From positions 1 to 5,129 of the forward strand of contig JAUXRT010000578.1 of NCBI GenBank assembly GCA_030681635.1: a stretch of DNA of 5,129 nucleotides. Direction: 5' to 3'. The DNA comes from Reyranella sp. Its GTDB lineage: Bacteria > Pseudomonadota > Alphaproteobacteria > Reyranellales > Reyranellaceae. The notes under the pieces are model-generated. The model made no database searches. It was not told the DNA's origin and was given only the letters and a program-made list of their open reading frames with translations. The stretch's first letter is position 1; the number at the start of each line of letters is the position of its first letter. Shown in pieces: positions 1 to 5,129 of this stretch. The translations under genes were made by a program, and so were the position numbers.

Positions 1-1749
1 TGGACCTTCGACCTGCCGCCGGAAGAGCTCTGGCCGGTGCTGGCCGACACCAACCGCTTCAACGAGGCGATGGGCCTGCCGCCCTATGCGCTGGAGGAGA
101 CGCCGCAGCCCAACGGCACGGTGCTCCGCCGCGGCAAGGGCCGCGCTGCGGGCTTCACCCTCGAATGGGAGGAGAAGCCCTACGAGTGGATCCACGGCCG
201 TCATTTCCGCCAGGCCCGCGAATTCACCAAGGGGCCGTTCCGCCGCTTCGGGCCGGTGTTCGATCTCGAGCCGGACGGGAATGGCGGGAGCCGCGTCAGC
301 TACACGCTCGAATGGGAGCCGCTCACGCTCACGGGCCGGCTGTTCGGCGCCCGGCTGGCGGACAAGGCCGGCGCCGCTGTGGGCAAGCGCATCCTGGAGG
401 CGGTGGCGTTTGCGAAGGGAGAACGTCCGACCTTCTTCGAGCTGCCGGCGCCGGAGCTTCCCGAAGGAGCGCGCGAACGCGCGGCGGCGATGGCGGCGGA
501 GATCGATCGCGGGCCCTACGGCAACGGGCTGGGCGGGCGGCTGGCCGAACGGGTGCTCACCGGCATGGCGTCCGATCTCGCGCACCTGAAGCCCAAGTTG
601 CTGGCGCGGCAGTTCCAGGTGGCGACGCGGCCGGCGGTCGAGGCCTGCCTGGCCGCCGTCCGCGCCGGGCTTTTAACCATGAAATGGGACCTGCTCTGCA
701 CCAACTGCCGCGGCGCCAAGGCCAGCGCTTCGGCCTTGAGCGAGTTGCCGCGGGGCGCGCATTGCCCCTCATGCAACATCGACTACGACCGCGATTTCGA
801 GAAGAACGTCGAGCTGTCGTTTGCGCCGGCGCCTCAAGTGCGGCCGATCCTGGCCGGCGGCTTTTGTTTGAGCGGCCCGATGGCGACGCCGCATGTGGCG
901 GTGCAGTTGCTGCTCGCGCCGGGGGAACGGCGGAACGTGGCGTTGGCGTTGCCGGCCGGGAGCTATCGTCTGCGCACCTTGCATCCCGGCGCGGTCGTCG
1001 ATGTCGAGCATAAAGGCGGGACCTGCCCCGGCATGCGCGTCACCGACTCGGGCGTGGAAGCGGCGGAGCCCGGCGCCTTCATCAACGACGCGGGCTTTGA
1101 GGTCGCCGCGCTGATCGAGGACCGCACCTGGACCCGCGAGGCGCTGACCGCGCCGGAGGTGATCTCGCTGCAAGCCTTCCGCGATCTCTTTGCCGCCGCG
1201 ACGCTCCGGCCGGGCGACGAGGCGGGGGTGAGCCAGGTGGCGCTGCTCTTCTCCGACTTGCAGGGTTCTACCGCGCTCTACGAACGGGTGGGTGATGCCC
1301 AGGCCTACAACATGGTGCGCGACCACTTTGCCCTGCTGGCCGGCATCGTGCGCGACCATGACGGCGCCGTGGTGAAAACCATCGGCGATGCGGTGATGGC
1401 CTCGTTCGGCGATCCCGCCAATGCTGTGCGCGCGGCACTCGCCATGCAGGCCGCCATCGCCGACCACGATCTCGTGCTCAAGCTCGGCGTCCACATGGGC
1501 CCCAGTGTCGTCGTGACCTTGAACGACCGGCTCGACTACTTCGGCTCCACCGTGAACATGGCCGCCCGCCTGCAAGGCCAGAGCACCGGCGGCGACGTCG
1601 TGTTGTCGCGCGCCGTCGCCGACGATCCCGCCGTCCAGTCGGTGCTGGCCGATGTGTCCAGGAGCGAGGAGTCCGTGGTTTTAAAAGGCTTCGAACAGTC
1701 GGTCGGATTCGTACGACTCCGAACAGTGAGTGTCAGAAGTCGTCCATGA
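1..1749 (+). CDS. DUF5939-type class III adenylate/guanylate cyclase with SRPBCC-like N-terminus (5' partial)
   Basis: Predicted nucleotide cyclase making a cyclic nucleotide, probably cAMP from ATP. The frame is open from base 1 (WTFDLPPEELWPVL...), so the start lies upstream; the GTG at 37 is internal. 582 codons are visible. Codons 1 to about 150 resemble an SRPBCC/START-like domain (YTLEWEPLT, GRLFGARLA). A zinc ribbon follows with CxxC at codons 233/236 and CxxC at 255/258 (HCPSCNIDYDRDFEKNVELSF), typical of DUF5939 from memory. The catalytic domain occupies about codons 410-565. Metal aspartates are D419 (FSDLQGST) and D463 (KTIGDAV), 44 residues apart as in mammalian enzymes. K459 and D512 (LDYFG) match the adenine-selecting Lys/Asp pair; N519 and R523 match the transition-state pair. 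This favours ATP over GTP. No transmembrane segment is seen, so it is probably cytosolic. Cyclase activity is confident; the ligand of the N-terminal domain is unknown. Confidence 0.93.
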   Translation, partial: WTFDLPPEELWPVLADTNRFNEAMGLPPYALEETPQPNGTVLRRGKGRAAGFTLEWEEKPYEWIHGRHFRQAREFTKGPFRRFGPVFDLEPDGNGGSRVSYTLEWEPLTLTGRLFGARLADKAGAAVGKRILEAVAFAKGERPTFFELPAPELPEGARERAAAMAAEIDRGPYGNGLGGRLAERVLTGMASDLAHLKPKLLARQFQVATRPAVEACLAAVRAGLLTMKWDLLCTNCRGAKASASALSELPRGAHCPSCNIDYDRDFEKNVELSFAPAPQVRPILAGGFCLSGPMATPHVAVQLLLAPGERRNVALALPAGSYRLRTLHPGAVVDVEHKGGTCPGMRVTDSGVEAAEPGAFINDAGFEVAALIEDRTWTREALTAPEVISLQAFRDLFAAATLRPGDEAGVSQVALLFSDLQGSTALYERVGDAQAYNMVRDHFALLAGIVRDHDGAVVKTIGDAVMASFGDPANAVRAALAMQAAIADHDLVLKLGVHMGPSVVVTLNDRLDYFGSTVNMAARLQGQSTGGDVVLSRAVADDPAVQSVLADVSRSEESVVLKGFEQSVGFVRLRTVSVRSRP

Positions 1750-1752
1750 AAT

Positions 1753-1766
1753 GATCACATTTGATC
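1753..1766. promoter_or_regulatory. Small perfect dyad GATCA-N4-TGATC between cyclase and phasin-like gene
   Basis: A perfect 5+5 inverted repeat with a four-base centre lies four bases after the cyclase stop, in an AT-richer stretch that stands out from the surrounding GC-rich DNA. It could be an operator for the downstream small gene or a weak hairpin. The stem is too short and lacks a T run, so it is not a convincing terminator. It does not match the FNR arrangement (TTGAT-N4-ATCAA). No regulator can be named. Confidence 0.25.
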
Positions 1767-1810
1767 GCTTGCGCGACCGCGCGTCGGGGCACAGGTTTCG
1801 GGTGAAGGGA

Positions 1811-1817
1811 AAGGAGG
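1811..1817 (+). promoter_or_regulatory. Strong Shine-Dalgarno AAGGAGG of the phasin-like gene
   Basis: AAGGAGG sits six bases before the ATG at 1824 and is close to a perfect anti-16S match. It is the best ribosome site in the window. It fixes the start of the small gene and suggests a highly expressed product, as is usual for phasins. Confidence 0.85.
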
Positions 1818-1823
1818 AATTCA

Positions 1824-2078
1824 ATGACCGATCCATCGAACTGGATGACCCGTCGCCAGGAGGCTTTGGAGACCGGCCTCGATGCCCTGAAGCGCCTGTC
1901 GGCCTGCAAGACGCCGGTCGAGATGGCCGTCATCTACAGCGAATGGCTGTCGGGCAGCATGACCCGCATCCTCGCCGACTTCGAAGACGCCCAGAAGGCA
2001 TCGCAGGCCCTCTTTGTGTCGCCGCAGGCAGCTCCGGTGCAAGCACCTCCACCGCATCAGCTGCGCGAAGCAGCTTAG
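1824..2078 (+). CDS. Small phasin-like protein (84 aa)
   Basis: Likely a short phasin-family protein; phasins coat polyhydroxyalkanoate granules through amphipathic helices. The protein is almost all helix-forming. Residues 12-27 (QEALETGLDALKRLSA) and about 30-63 (KTPVEMAVIYSEWLSGSMTRILADFEDAQKASQ, not all one motif) follow the Phasin_2 pattern: a short hinge with T-P-x-E, then a long amphipathic helix with a central W/F position and an acidic-alanine end. The tail (about 66-84) is rich in Ala, Pro and Gln, as in many phasins. At 84 residues it is shorter than typical phasins (about 100-190). The start is certain because of the strong Shine-Dalgarno. It lies 74 bases after the cyclase on the same strand, so it may have its own promoter or be co-transcribed. 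Its stop overlaps that of the convergent esterase gene. That it is a real gene is well supported; the family call rests on pattern recognition without a search and could be another small helical protein. Confidence 0.72.
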   Translation: MTDPSNWMTRRQEALETGLDALKRLSACKTPVEMAVIYSEWLSGSMTRILADFEDAQKASQALFVSPQAAPVQAPPPHQLREAA

Positions 2079-3025
2079 GTCCCGAAGAACGCGGCCATCA
2101 CGCCGGCCGCCTCGTCGTTGGCCTTGAGCCCCTGCGCGAGAAACCGCGTCAGCGAAAAGAACCCATGGATGGTGCCGGGGTAGTTCACGTACGTCGTCTT
2201 CACCCCGGCATCGATGAGCTTGTCCGCATACGCCCGCCCCTCGTCGCGTAGAGGGTCGTAGCCGGCCGTCAGCACGAAGGCGGGCGGCAGGCCGGTGAAG
2301 TCCTTGGCCAGCAGCGGTGAGAGCCTGAGGTCGGCGAGGTCCGTATCCTCGTCCGGCACATAGGCCTCCCAGAACCACGTCATCAGTGCCCCGGAGAGGA
2401 AATAACCTTCGATGAACGCCTTGCGCGATCCGCTCTCCTGGCTGCTGTCGGTCGCGGGATAGATCAGCATCTGAAACGCCGGCCCTTGCTCCCTGGCGTC
2501 ACGGCAGAGCTGGCACACGACGGCCGCGATCGCACCGCCGGCCGAATCGCCGCCGACCGCGATGCGTGTCGCGTCGACGCCAAACGATTCGGCATTGTCC
2601 CGGATGTGCCTGAAAGCCGCGACGCCGTCGTCGATCGGGGCGGGGAAGGGATGCTCGGGCGCCAGGCGATAGTCGATCGAGATCACCTGGCAGCGGCTTT
2701 TGTTCGCCAATCGTCGGCAGGTCGAATCGTGCGTCTCTATGGTGCCGATCACGAAGCCGCCGCCGTGATAGTAGATCAAGGTCGGCAGCAGCCCGGCCTT
2801 TGCCCCCATCGGCTTGTAGCGCCTGAACCGGATCTCGCTCGCGGGGCCGGCAAAGCCGCCGTCGGCCACTTCGGCGACCGCCGGCGGATCGGCCTCGCCA
2901 TCCTCCGACATCTTGTCGACCGCCTTGCGGCCGACCAGGTGCGGCAGGGATTCGAGCTTGGGCCGGCCGGCCTTGGTGGCGGCGTCCATCAGGTCGAGCA
3001 GGGTGCGGGCTTCGGCATCGAGCAT
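2075..3025 (-). CDS. Alpha/beta hydrolase of the HSL (hormone-sensitive lipase-like, COG0657) esterase family
   Basis: Predicted cytosolic carboxylesterase of 316 residues, the usual length for this family (about 300-320). The oxyanion-hole motif HGGG is at residues 87-90 (YYHGGGFVIG). The nucleophile elbow GDSAGG is at 159-164 with catalytic S161. The remaining triad residues are D257 in DPLRDEG and H287 in IHGF. This spacing is nearly identical to the archaeal HSL esterase AFEST (S160/D255/H285, from memory). The conserved DYRLAPEHPFPAP is at 118-130. Residues 1-60 would form the helical cap. No signal peptide is seen. The chosen ATG at 3025 gives the family-like start MLDAEARTLLDLMDAA; a longer reading to 3073 would overlap the upstream gene and add a non-conserved basic stretch. 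The gene starts five bases after the stop of the Bug binding-protein gene, with GGAG (3034-3037) inside its last codons, so translation is probably coupled. The true substrate, a short-chain or aryl ester, cannot be told from sequence. Confidence 0.95.
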   Translation of the reverse strand: MLDAEARTLLDLMDAATKAGRPKLESLPHLVGRKAVDKMSEDGEADPPAVAEVADGGFAGPASEIRFRRYKPMGAKAGLLPTLIYYHGGGFVIGTIETHDSTCRRLANKSRCQVISIDYRLAPEHPFPAPIDDGVAAFRHIRDNAESFGVDATRIAVGGDSAGGAIAAVVCQLCRDAREQGPAFQMLIYPATDSSQESGSRKAFIEGYFLSGALMTWFWEAYVPDEDTDLADLRLSPLLAKDFTGLPPAFVLTAGYDPLRDEGRAYADKLIDAGVKTTYVNYPGTIHGFFSLTRFLAQGLKANDEAAGVMAAFFGT

Positions 3026-3030
3026 TTCGG

Positions 3031-4017
3031 CTACTCCAGTTTGACGTTGGCGCCCTTGATGACGGCGGCCCACTTCTCGTTTTCCGCGCGCAGGACCGAC
3101 GCGAGCTCGGCCGAGGTGCCGCCGCCCACGCCGCCGCCGACGGCGGCATAGGCGTCGATCACGTCCTTCGATTTCAGCGCCGCACTCGCGGCCGCAAAAA
3201 TCTTCTGGCGGTGCTCCAGGTTCGCATTGCCGGGCGCCATCAGCGCGTACCAGTTGTCGGAGTTGACCTTGGGAAAGCCCATCTCGCGCATGGTCGGCAC
3301 ATCGGGCAGCAGCGGCGCCCGCGTATCGGAGGTCACGGCCAGCGGCTTCACCGTGCCGGCGCGGATGTGCGGCAGCAGCACCGATATGTCGAGCAGAACC
3401 GTGTTCACCGTGCCTGCCAGAAGATCGTTGGTGGCAGGTGCTGCGCCGCGATAGGGCCCGTGCAGCAGGTCGGTGCCGGTCTCGCGCTTGAAGAGTTCTA
3501 TGGCGAGATGGGTGATGCCGCCGGTACCGGCCGAGCCGCAGCTCACCTTGCCGGGATTGGCCTTGGCGTAGGCGATGAAGCTTTTCAGGTCGCCGATGCC
3601 GAGCTTGCTGTTGATCGCCAGGATCTCCTGCACGCGCACCACCAGCACGATGGGGGCGAGGTCCTTGGCCGGGTCATAGGGCATCTTGGGCATCAAGCTC
3701 GGCATGATGGCGCCGGCGCTGGCGCTCATCAGGCCCATGACATGCGCATCGCTGCCGGCCTTGGCGACGAAGTCGACGCCGGTGACGCCGGCCGCCCCGC
3801 TCTTGTTCTCGACCAGCACCGGTTGGCCGAGGTGAGGGGACATGGCTTGCGCCAGGTTGCGGCCGAAGATGTCGGCGGGACCGCCGGCCGGGAACGGCAC
3901 GACCAGGGTGAGCGGCTTGCTGGGGAAGGGTGCCTGCGCCTGCGCCTGCGACTCGAACGCGGGCAAGGCGGCGAGGCCGGTCAGCCCGGCAAGCGCGCCG
4001 CGGCGGGTGATGGACAT
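3031..4017 (-). CDS. Bug-family (TctC-like) tripartite tricarboxylate transporter substrate-binding protein
   Basis: Predicted periplasmic solute-binding protein of 328 residues, normal for the Bug family, which binds small carboxylates and related solutes for tripartite tricarboxylate transporters. The signal peptide covers about residues 1-29. It has a twin-arginine core (TRRGAL, residues 4-9), a hydrophobic LAGLTGLAALPA stretch and a likely cleavage in or after the AQAQA run. The mature part carries the Bug signatures: VPFPAGGPADIFGR (40-53), NKSGAAGVTG (71-80), the second ligand loop YRGAAPATNDLLAG (189-202) and the VTSDTRAPLLPDVPTMREMG block (228-247). The start has GGAGG (4024-4028 on the minus strand) six bases upstream. 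That site lies inside a predicted hairpin. It is the first gene of a two-gene unit with the esterase. No membrane partners (TctA/TctB-like) are visible, so it is an orphan here, as is common where this family is expanded. The ligand is unknown. Confidence 0.95.
   Translation of the reverse strand: MSITRRGALAGLTGLAALPAFESQAQAQAPFPSKPLTLVVPFPAGGPADIFGRNLAQAMSPHLGQPVLVENKSGAAGVTGVDFVAKAGSDAHVMGLMSASAGAIMPSLMPKMPYDPAKDLAPIVLVVRVQEILAINSKLGIGDLKSFIAYAKANPGKVSCGSAGTGGITHLAIELFKRETGTDLLHGPYRGAAPATNDLLAGTVNTVLLDISVLLPHIRAGTVKPLAVTSDTRAPLLPDVPTMREMGFPKVNSDNWYALMAPGNANLEHRQKIFAAASAALKSKDVIDAYAAVGGGVGGGTSAELASVLRAENEKWAAVIKGANVKLE
3034..3037 (-). promoter_or_regulatory. Shine-Dalgarno GGAG of the esterase, embedded in the end of the upstream gene
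   Basis: On the minus strand the end of the Bug gene reads CTGGAGTAG-ccgaa-ATG. GGAG spans the last sense codon region and stands eight bases before the ATG at 3025. This decides the esterase start and implies that ribosomes finishing the upstream gene can start on this one. Confidence 0.65.
3933..3950. repeat. Hexanucleotide tandem repeat, CCTGCG x3
   Basis: Three perfect copies of CCTGCG (CAGGCG-phase on the coding minus strand) encode the Gln-Ala repeat QAQAQA at the end of the Bug signal peptide. The unit is a multiple of three, so slippage would add or remove Gln-Ala pairs near the signal-peptidase site without breaking the frame. Confidence 0.8.
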
Positions 4018-4018
4018 G

Positions 4019-4051
4019 GGCTTCCTCCGGTTCTTTTCTTGACCGGAAGCC
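4019..4051 (-). promoter_or_regulatory. Bulged 5'-UTR hairpin overlapping the Bug-gene Shine-Dalgarno
   Basis: In the minus-strand transcript, GGCUUCC pairs with GGAAGCC (seven pairs) and the next GGU pairs with ACC (three more). A GGA bulge is on the 3' side and the ten-base loop is CAAGAAAAGA. The 3' arm contains the GGAGG ribosome site, and the stem ends one base before the AUG. Because GGA is repeated, a second register (UCCGGU with ACCGGA, plus a G-U and a G-C pair) is possible and also covers the GGAGG. It could control translation, or it could act as a DNA dyad bound by a regulator. Confidence 0.5.
4024..4028 (-). promoter_or_regulatory. Shine-Dalgarno GGAGG of the Bug-family gene
   Basis: GGAGG on the minus strand lies six bases before the ATG at 4017, supporting that start. 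All or part of it is paired in the predicted leader hairpin. Confidence 0.8.
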
Positions 4052-4134
4052 TAGTCCACAAATGTCTGGAATTCGACGCCCAGTTGCCCGGCGGAATACG
4101 ATCCTGGTTGACGAATAGCTGCCTTCCCCTGCCT
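4052..4134. other. Core of the divergent intergenic region; promoters expected but not identified
   Basis: Both the Bug-esterase unit and the mutase must be transcribed outward from this stretch. I see a TTGACG at 4108-4113 on the plus strand, but no acceptable -10 box at 16-18 bases. There is no clear sigma-70 pair on the minus strand either. No tRNA, terminator or long repeat is seen. Confidence 0.4.
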
Positions 4135-4140
4135 GGAGGA
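4135..4140 (+). promoter_or_regulatory. Shine-Dalgarno GGAGGA serving the leader ORF
   Basis: GGAGGA lies seven bases before the ATG at 4148. It is the only good ribosome site between the divergent genes on the plus strand and is 34 or 46 bases before the possible mutase starts, too far to serve them directly. Confidence 0.55.
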
Positions 4141-4147
4141 CACCGGG

Positions 4148-4174
4148 ATGGGCAAAAGCCGGCAATTGCGCTAG
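4148..4174 (+). CDS. Possible eight-codon leader ORF (MGKSRQLR) upstream of the mutase
   Basis: ATG at 4148 has a well-spaced GGAGGA and opens a frame of eight codons ending in TAG at 4172-4174. The stop directly touches an in-frame ATG at 4175 (TAGATG). This layout suits termination and reinitiation onto the mutase gene. The peptide has no run of one amino acid, so it does not look like a classical amino-acid attenuator. It could also be chance, or a remnant of a longer N-terminus broken by the TAG. Confidence 0.35.
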   Translation: MGKSRQLR

Positions 4175-4186
4175 ATGTCCGGCATC

Positions 4187-5129
4187 ATGGCTGATTTTCC
4201 GAAGAAGACCCTCGCCGAGTGGGAAAAGCTCGCTGCCAAGGAGCTGCGCGAGCGGCCCCTCGATGACCTCACCTGGATGACGCCCGAGGGCATTGCGGTG
4301 AAGCCGCTCTATACCGCGGCCGACCTGGAGCAGCTCGAGACGCTGGGCTCGCTGCCGGGCTTCCCGCCCTTCACCCGCGGGCCCAAGGCCACGATGTATG
4401 CCGGGCGCCCCTGGACGGTTCGCCAGTACGCCGGCTTCTCGACGGCCGAGGAGAGCAACAAGTTCTATCGCGCCAATCTCGCGGCCGGCCAGATGGGCCT
4501 GTCGGTGGCGTTCGATCTCGCCACCCACCGCGGCTACGACTCGGATCATCCGCGCGTGGTGGGCGACGTCGGCAAGGCCGGTGTCGCCATCGATTCCGTC
4601 GAGGACATGAAAATCCTGTTCGACGGCATCCCGCTCGACAAGATGAGCGTGTCGATGACCATGAACGGCGCCGTGCTGCCGGTGCTGGCCGGCTACATCG
4701 TGGCGGCCGAGGAACAGGGTGTGTCGCAGGACAAGCTCTCCGGCACGATCCAGAACGACATCCTCAAGGAGTTCATGGTCCGGAACACCTACATCGATCC
4801 ACCCGGACCTTCGATGCGGATCGTGGCCGACATCATCGAGCACACGGCCAAGTTCATGCCGAAGTTCAACTCGATCTCGATCTCCGGCTATCACATGCAG
4901 GAGGCGGGCTCGACCTTGGTCCAGGAGCTGGCGTTCACCCTGGCCGATGGCCTCGAGTATGTCCGCGCCGCCAAGGCCAAGGGTCTCGACATCGACGCCT
5001 TCGCGCCCAGGCTCTCGTTCTTCTTCTGCATCGGCATGAATTTCTTCATGGAAGTCGCCAAGCTGCGCGCCGCCCGCTTCCTGTGGGCCGAGTTGATGCA
5101 GCAATTCGAGCCCAAGAATCCCAACAGCC
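4187..5129 (+). CDS. scpA: Methylmalonyl-CoA mutase, Sbm/ScpA-like (3' partial)
   Basis: Adenosylcobalamin-dependent enzyme that interconverts methylmalonyl-CoA and succinyl-CoA in cytosolic propionate and branched-chain carbon metabolism. The window holds 314 codons, the N-terminal part of the substrate-binding TIM barrel; the family is about 715 residues, so the C-terminal B12 domain (DxHxxG) lies outside. Residues equivalent to P. shermanii MutB (recalled numbering, constant offset of 8) are present: Y81 (Y89) in RQYAGFST, T187 and Q189 (T195, Q197) in TIQND, R199 (R207) in MVRNTY and H236 (H244) in SGYHMQEAG. The short N-terminus and the QELAFTLADG and SFFFCIGM blocks resemble E. coli ScpA/Sbm, a homodimer type. 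D204 replaces the usual Tyr in YIYPPxPSMR. The start at 4187 (MADFPKKTLAEWEKLAAKEL) best fits the family; an in-frame ATG at 4175 is the alternative. Neither has a Shine-Dalgarno. It is transcribed divergently from the Bug-esterase pair. Confidence 0.95.
   Translation, partial: MADFPKKTLAEWEKLAAKELRERPLDDLTWMTPEGIAVKPLYTAADLEQLETLGSLPGFPPFTRGPKATMYAGRPWTVRQYAGFSTAEESNKFYRANLAAGQMGLSVAFDLATHRGYDSDHPRVVGDVGKAGVAIDSVEDMKILFDGIPLDKMSVSMTMNGAVLPVLAGYIVAAEEQGVSQDKLSGTIQNDILKEFMVRNTYIDPPGPSMRIVADIIEHTAKFMPKFNSISISGYHMQEAGSTLVQELAFTLADGLEYVRAAKAKGLDIDAFAPRLSFFFCIGMNFFMEVAKLRAARFLWAELMQQFEPKNPNS

Noticed and set aside
769..1575. Open frame of 268 codons on the minus strand opposite the cyclase
   Set aside because: Rich in His, Arg and Gly and without a recognisable motif. 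The cyclase catalytic domain on the plus strand explains this DNA.
1730..2251. Open frame of 173 codons overlapping the cyclase end, phasin-like gene and esterase end
   Set aside because: No Shine-Dalgarno at its start and no motif. It crosses three better-supported genes in another frame.
3133..3147. Perfect GC hairpin GCCGCC-GAC-GGCGGC
   Set aside because: It lies well inside the Bug coding region in a Gly/Ala-rich segment (GGGVGGG) and has no T run. Codon bias for GGC/GCC explains it better than a terminator.
4108..4113. TTGACG as a -35 box for the mutase
   Set aside because: No plausible -10 hexamer is found 16-18 bases downstream, so a promoter call is not supported.
3211..4194. Open frame of 327 codons on the plus strand opposite the Bug gene
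   Set aside because: An antisense shadow of a clear Bug-family protein, with Gly/Arg/His-biased composition and no motif.
4890..4930. Replacement of the MutB-like AGATAD motif by AGSTLV in the mutase
   Set aside because: The E. coli ScpA/Sbm group, as recalled, also departs from ATAD here (ANCVQ), so this is subgroup variation rather than a novel active site.
3674..5104. Long open frame on the minus strand (476 codons) opposite the mutase and running into the Bug gene
   Set aside because: It is an antisense shadow of the GC-rich mutase and Bug genes. The protein is low-complexity, rich in Arg, Gly and His with no domain, while the plus-strand mutase frame is unmistakable.

Overview
This is a GC-rich, almost fully coding chromosomal window with five protein genes. 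Nothing in it looks like a phage, transposon, CRISPR array or RNA gene. The gene content points to an alphaproteobacterium of the Rhodospirillales/Hyphomicrobiales type, such as a Reyranella- or Bradyrhizobium-like organism. It comprises a DUF5939-type class III cyclase, a phasin-like protein, an orphan Bug-family solute-binding protein, an HSL-family esterase and a Sbm/ScpA-like methylmalonyl-CoA mutase. The taxonomic guess is inference from gene content and base composition only.

Layout. Bases 1-1749 (+) hold most of a multidomain nucleotide cyclase whose 5' end lies outside the window. After a 74-base gap comes a short phasin-like gene at 1824-2078 (+) with a very strong Shine-Dalgarno. 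It meets the esterase gene (2075-3025, -) tail to tail, and the two stop codons share the four bases TTAG. The esterase is the downstream partner of a Bug/TctC-type periplasmic binding protein (3031-4017, -). Only five bases separate these two genes, and the esterase's ribosome site lies in the last codons of the binding-protein gene, so they form an operon. A 169-base divergent intergenic region then leads to the mutase gene (4187 to the window edge, +, truncated by the window).

How the genes may work together (inference). The Bug protein would capture a small carboxylate or similar solute in the periplasm and the co-transcribed esterase would cleave an ester in the cytoplasm. The divergent mutase links propionyl-CoA/methylmalonyl-CoA to succinyl-CoA. 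A phasin-like protein would associate with polyhydroxyalkanoate granules, another acyl-CoA sink. The cyclase has a complete set of adenylate-cyclase catalytic residues and an N-terminal SRPBCC-like domain plus zinc ribbon that could sense a ligand. A carbon-storage and carboxylate-use theme is possible but unproven.

The least ordinary signals are in the 4018-4186 intergenic region. One is a 10-pair bulged hairpin that would bury the Shine-Dalgarno of the Bug gene and ends one base from its start codon. The other is an eight-codon leader ORF ahead of the mutase that owns the only good Shine-Dalgarno there; its stop directly abuts an in-frame ATG. I found no convincing new multi-gene system.
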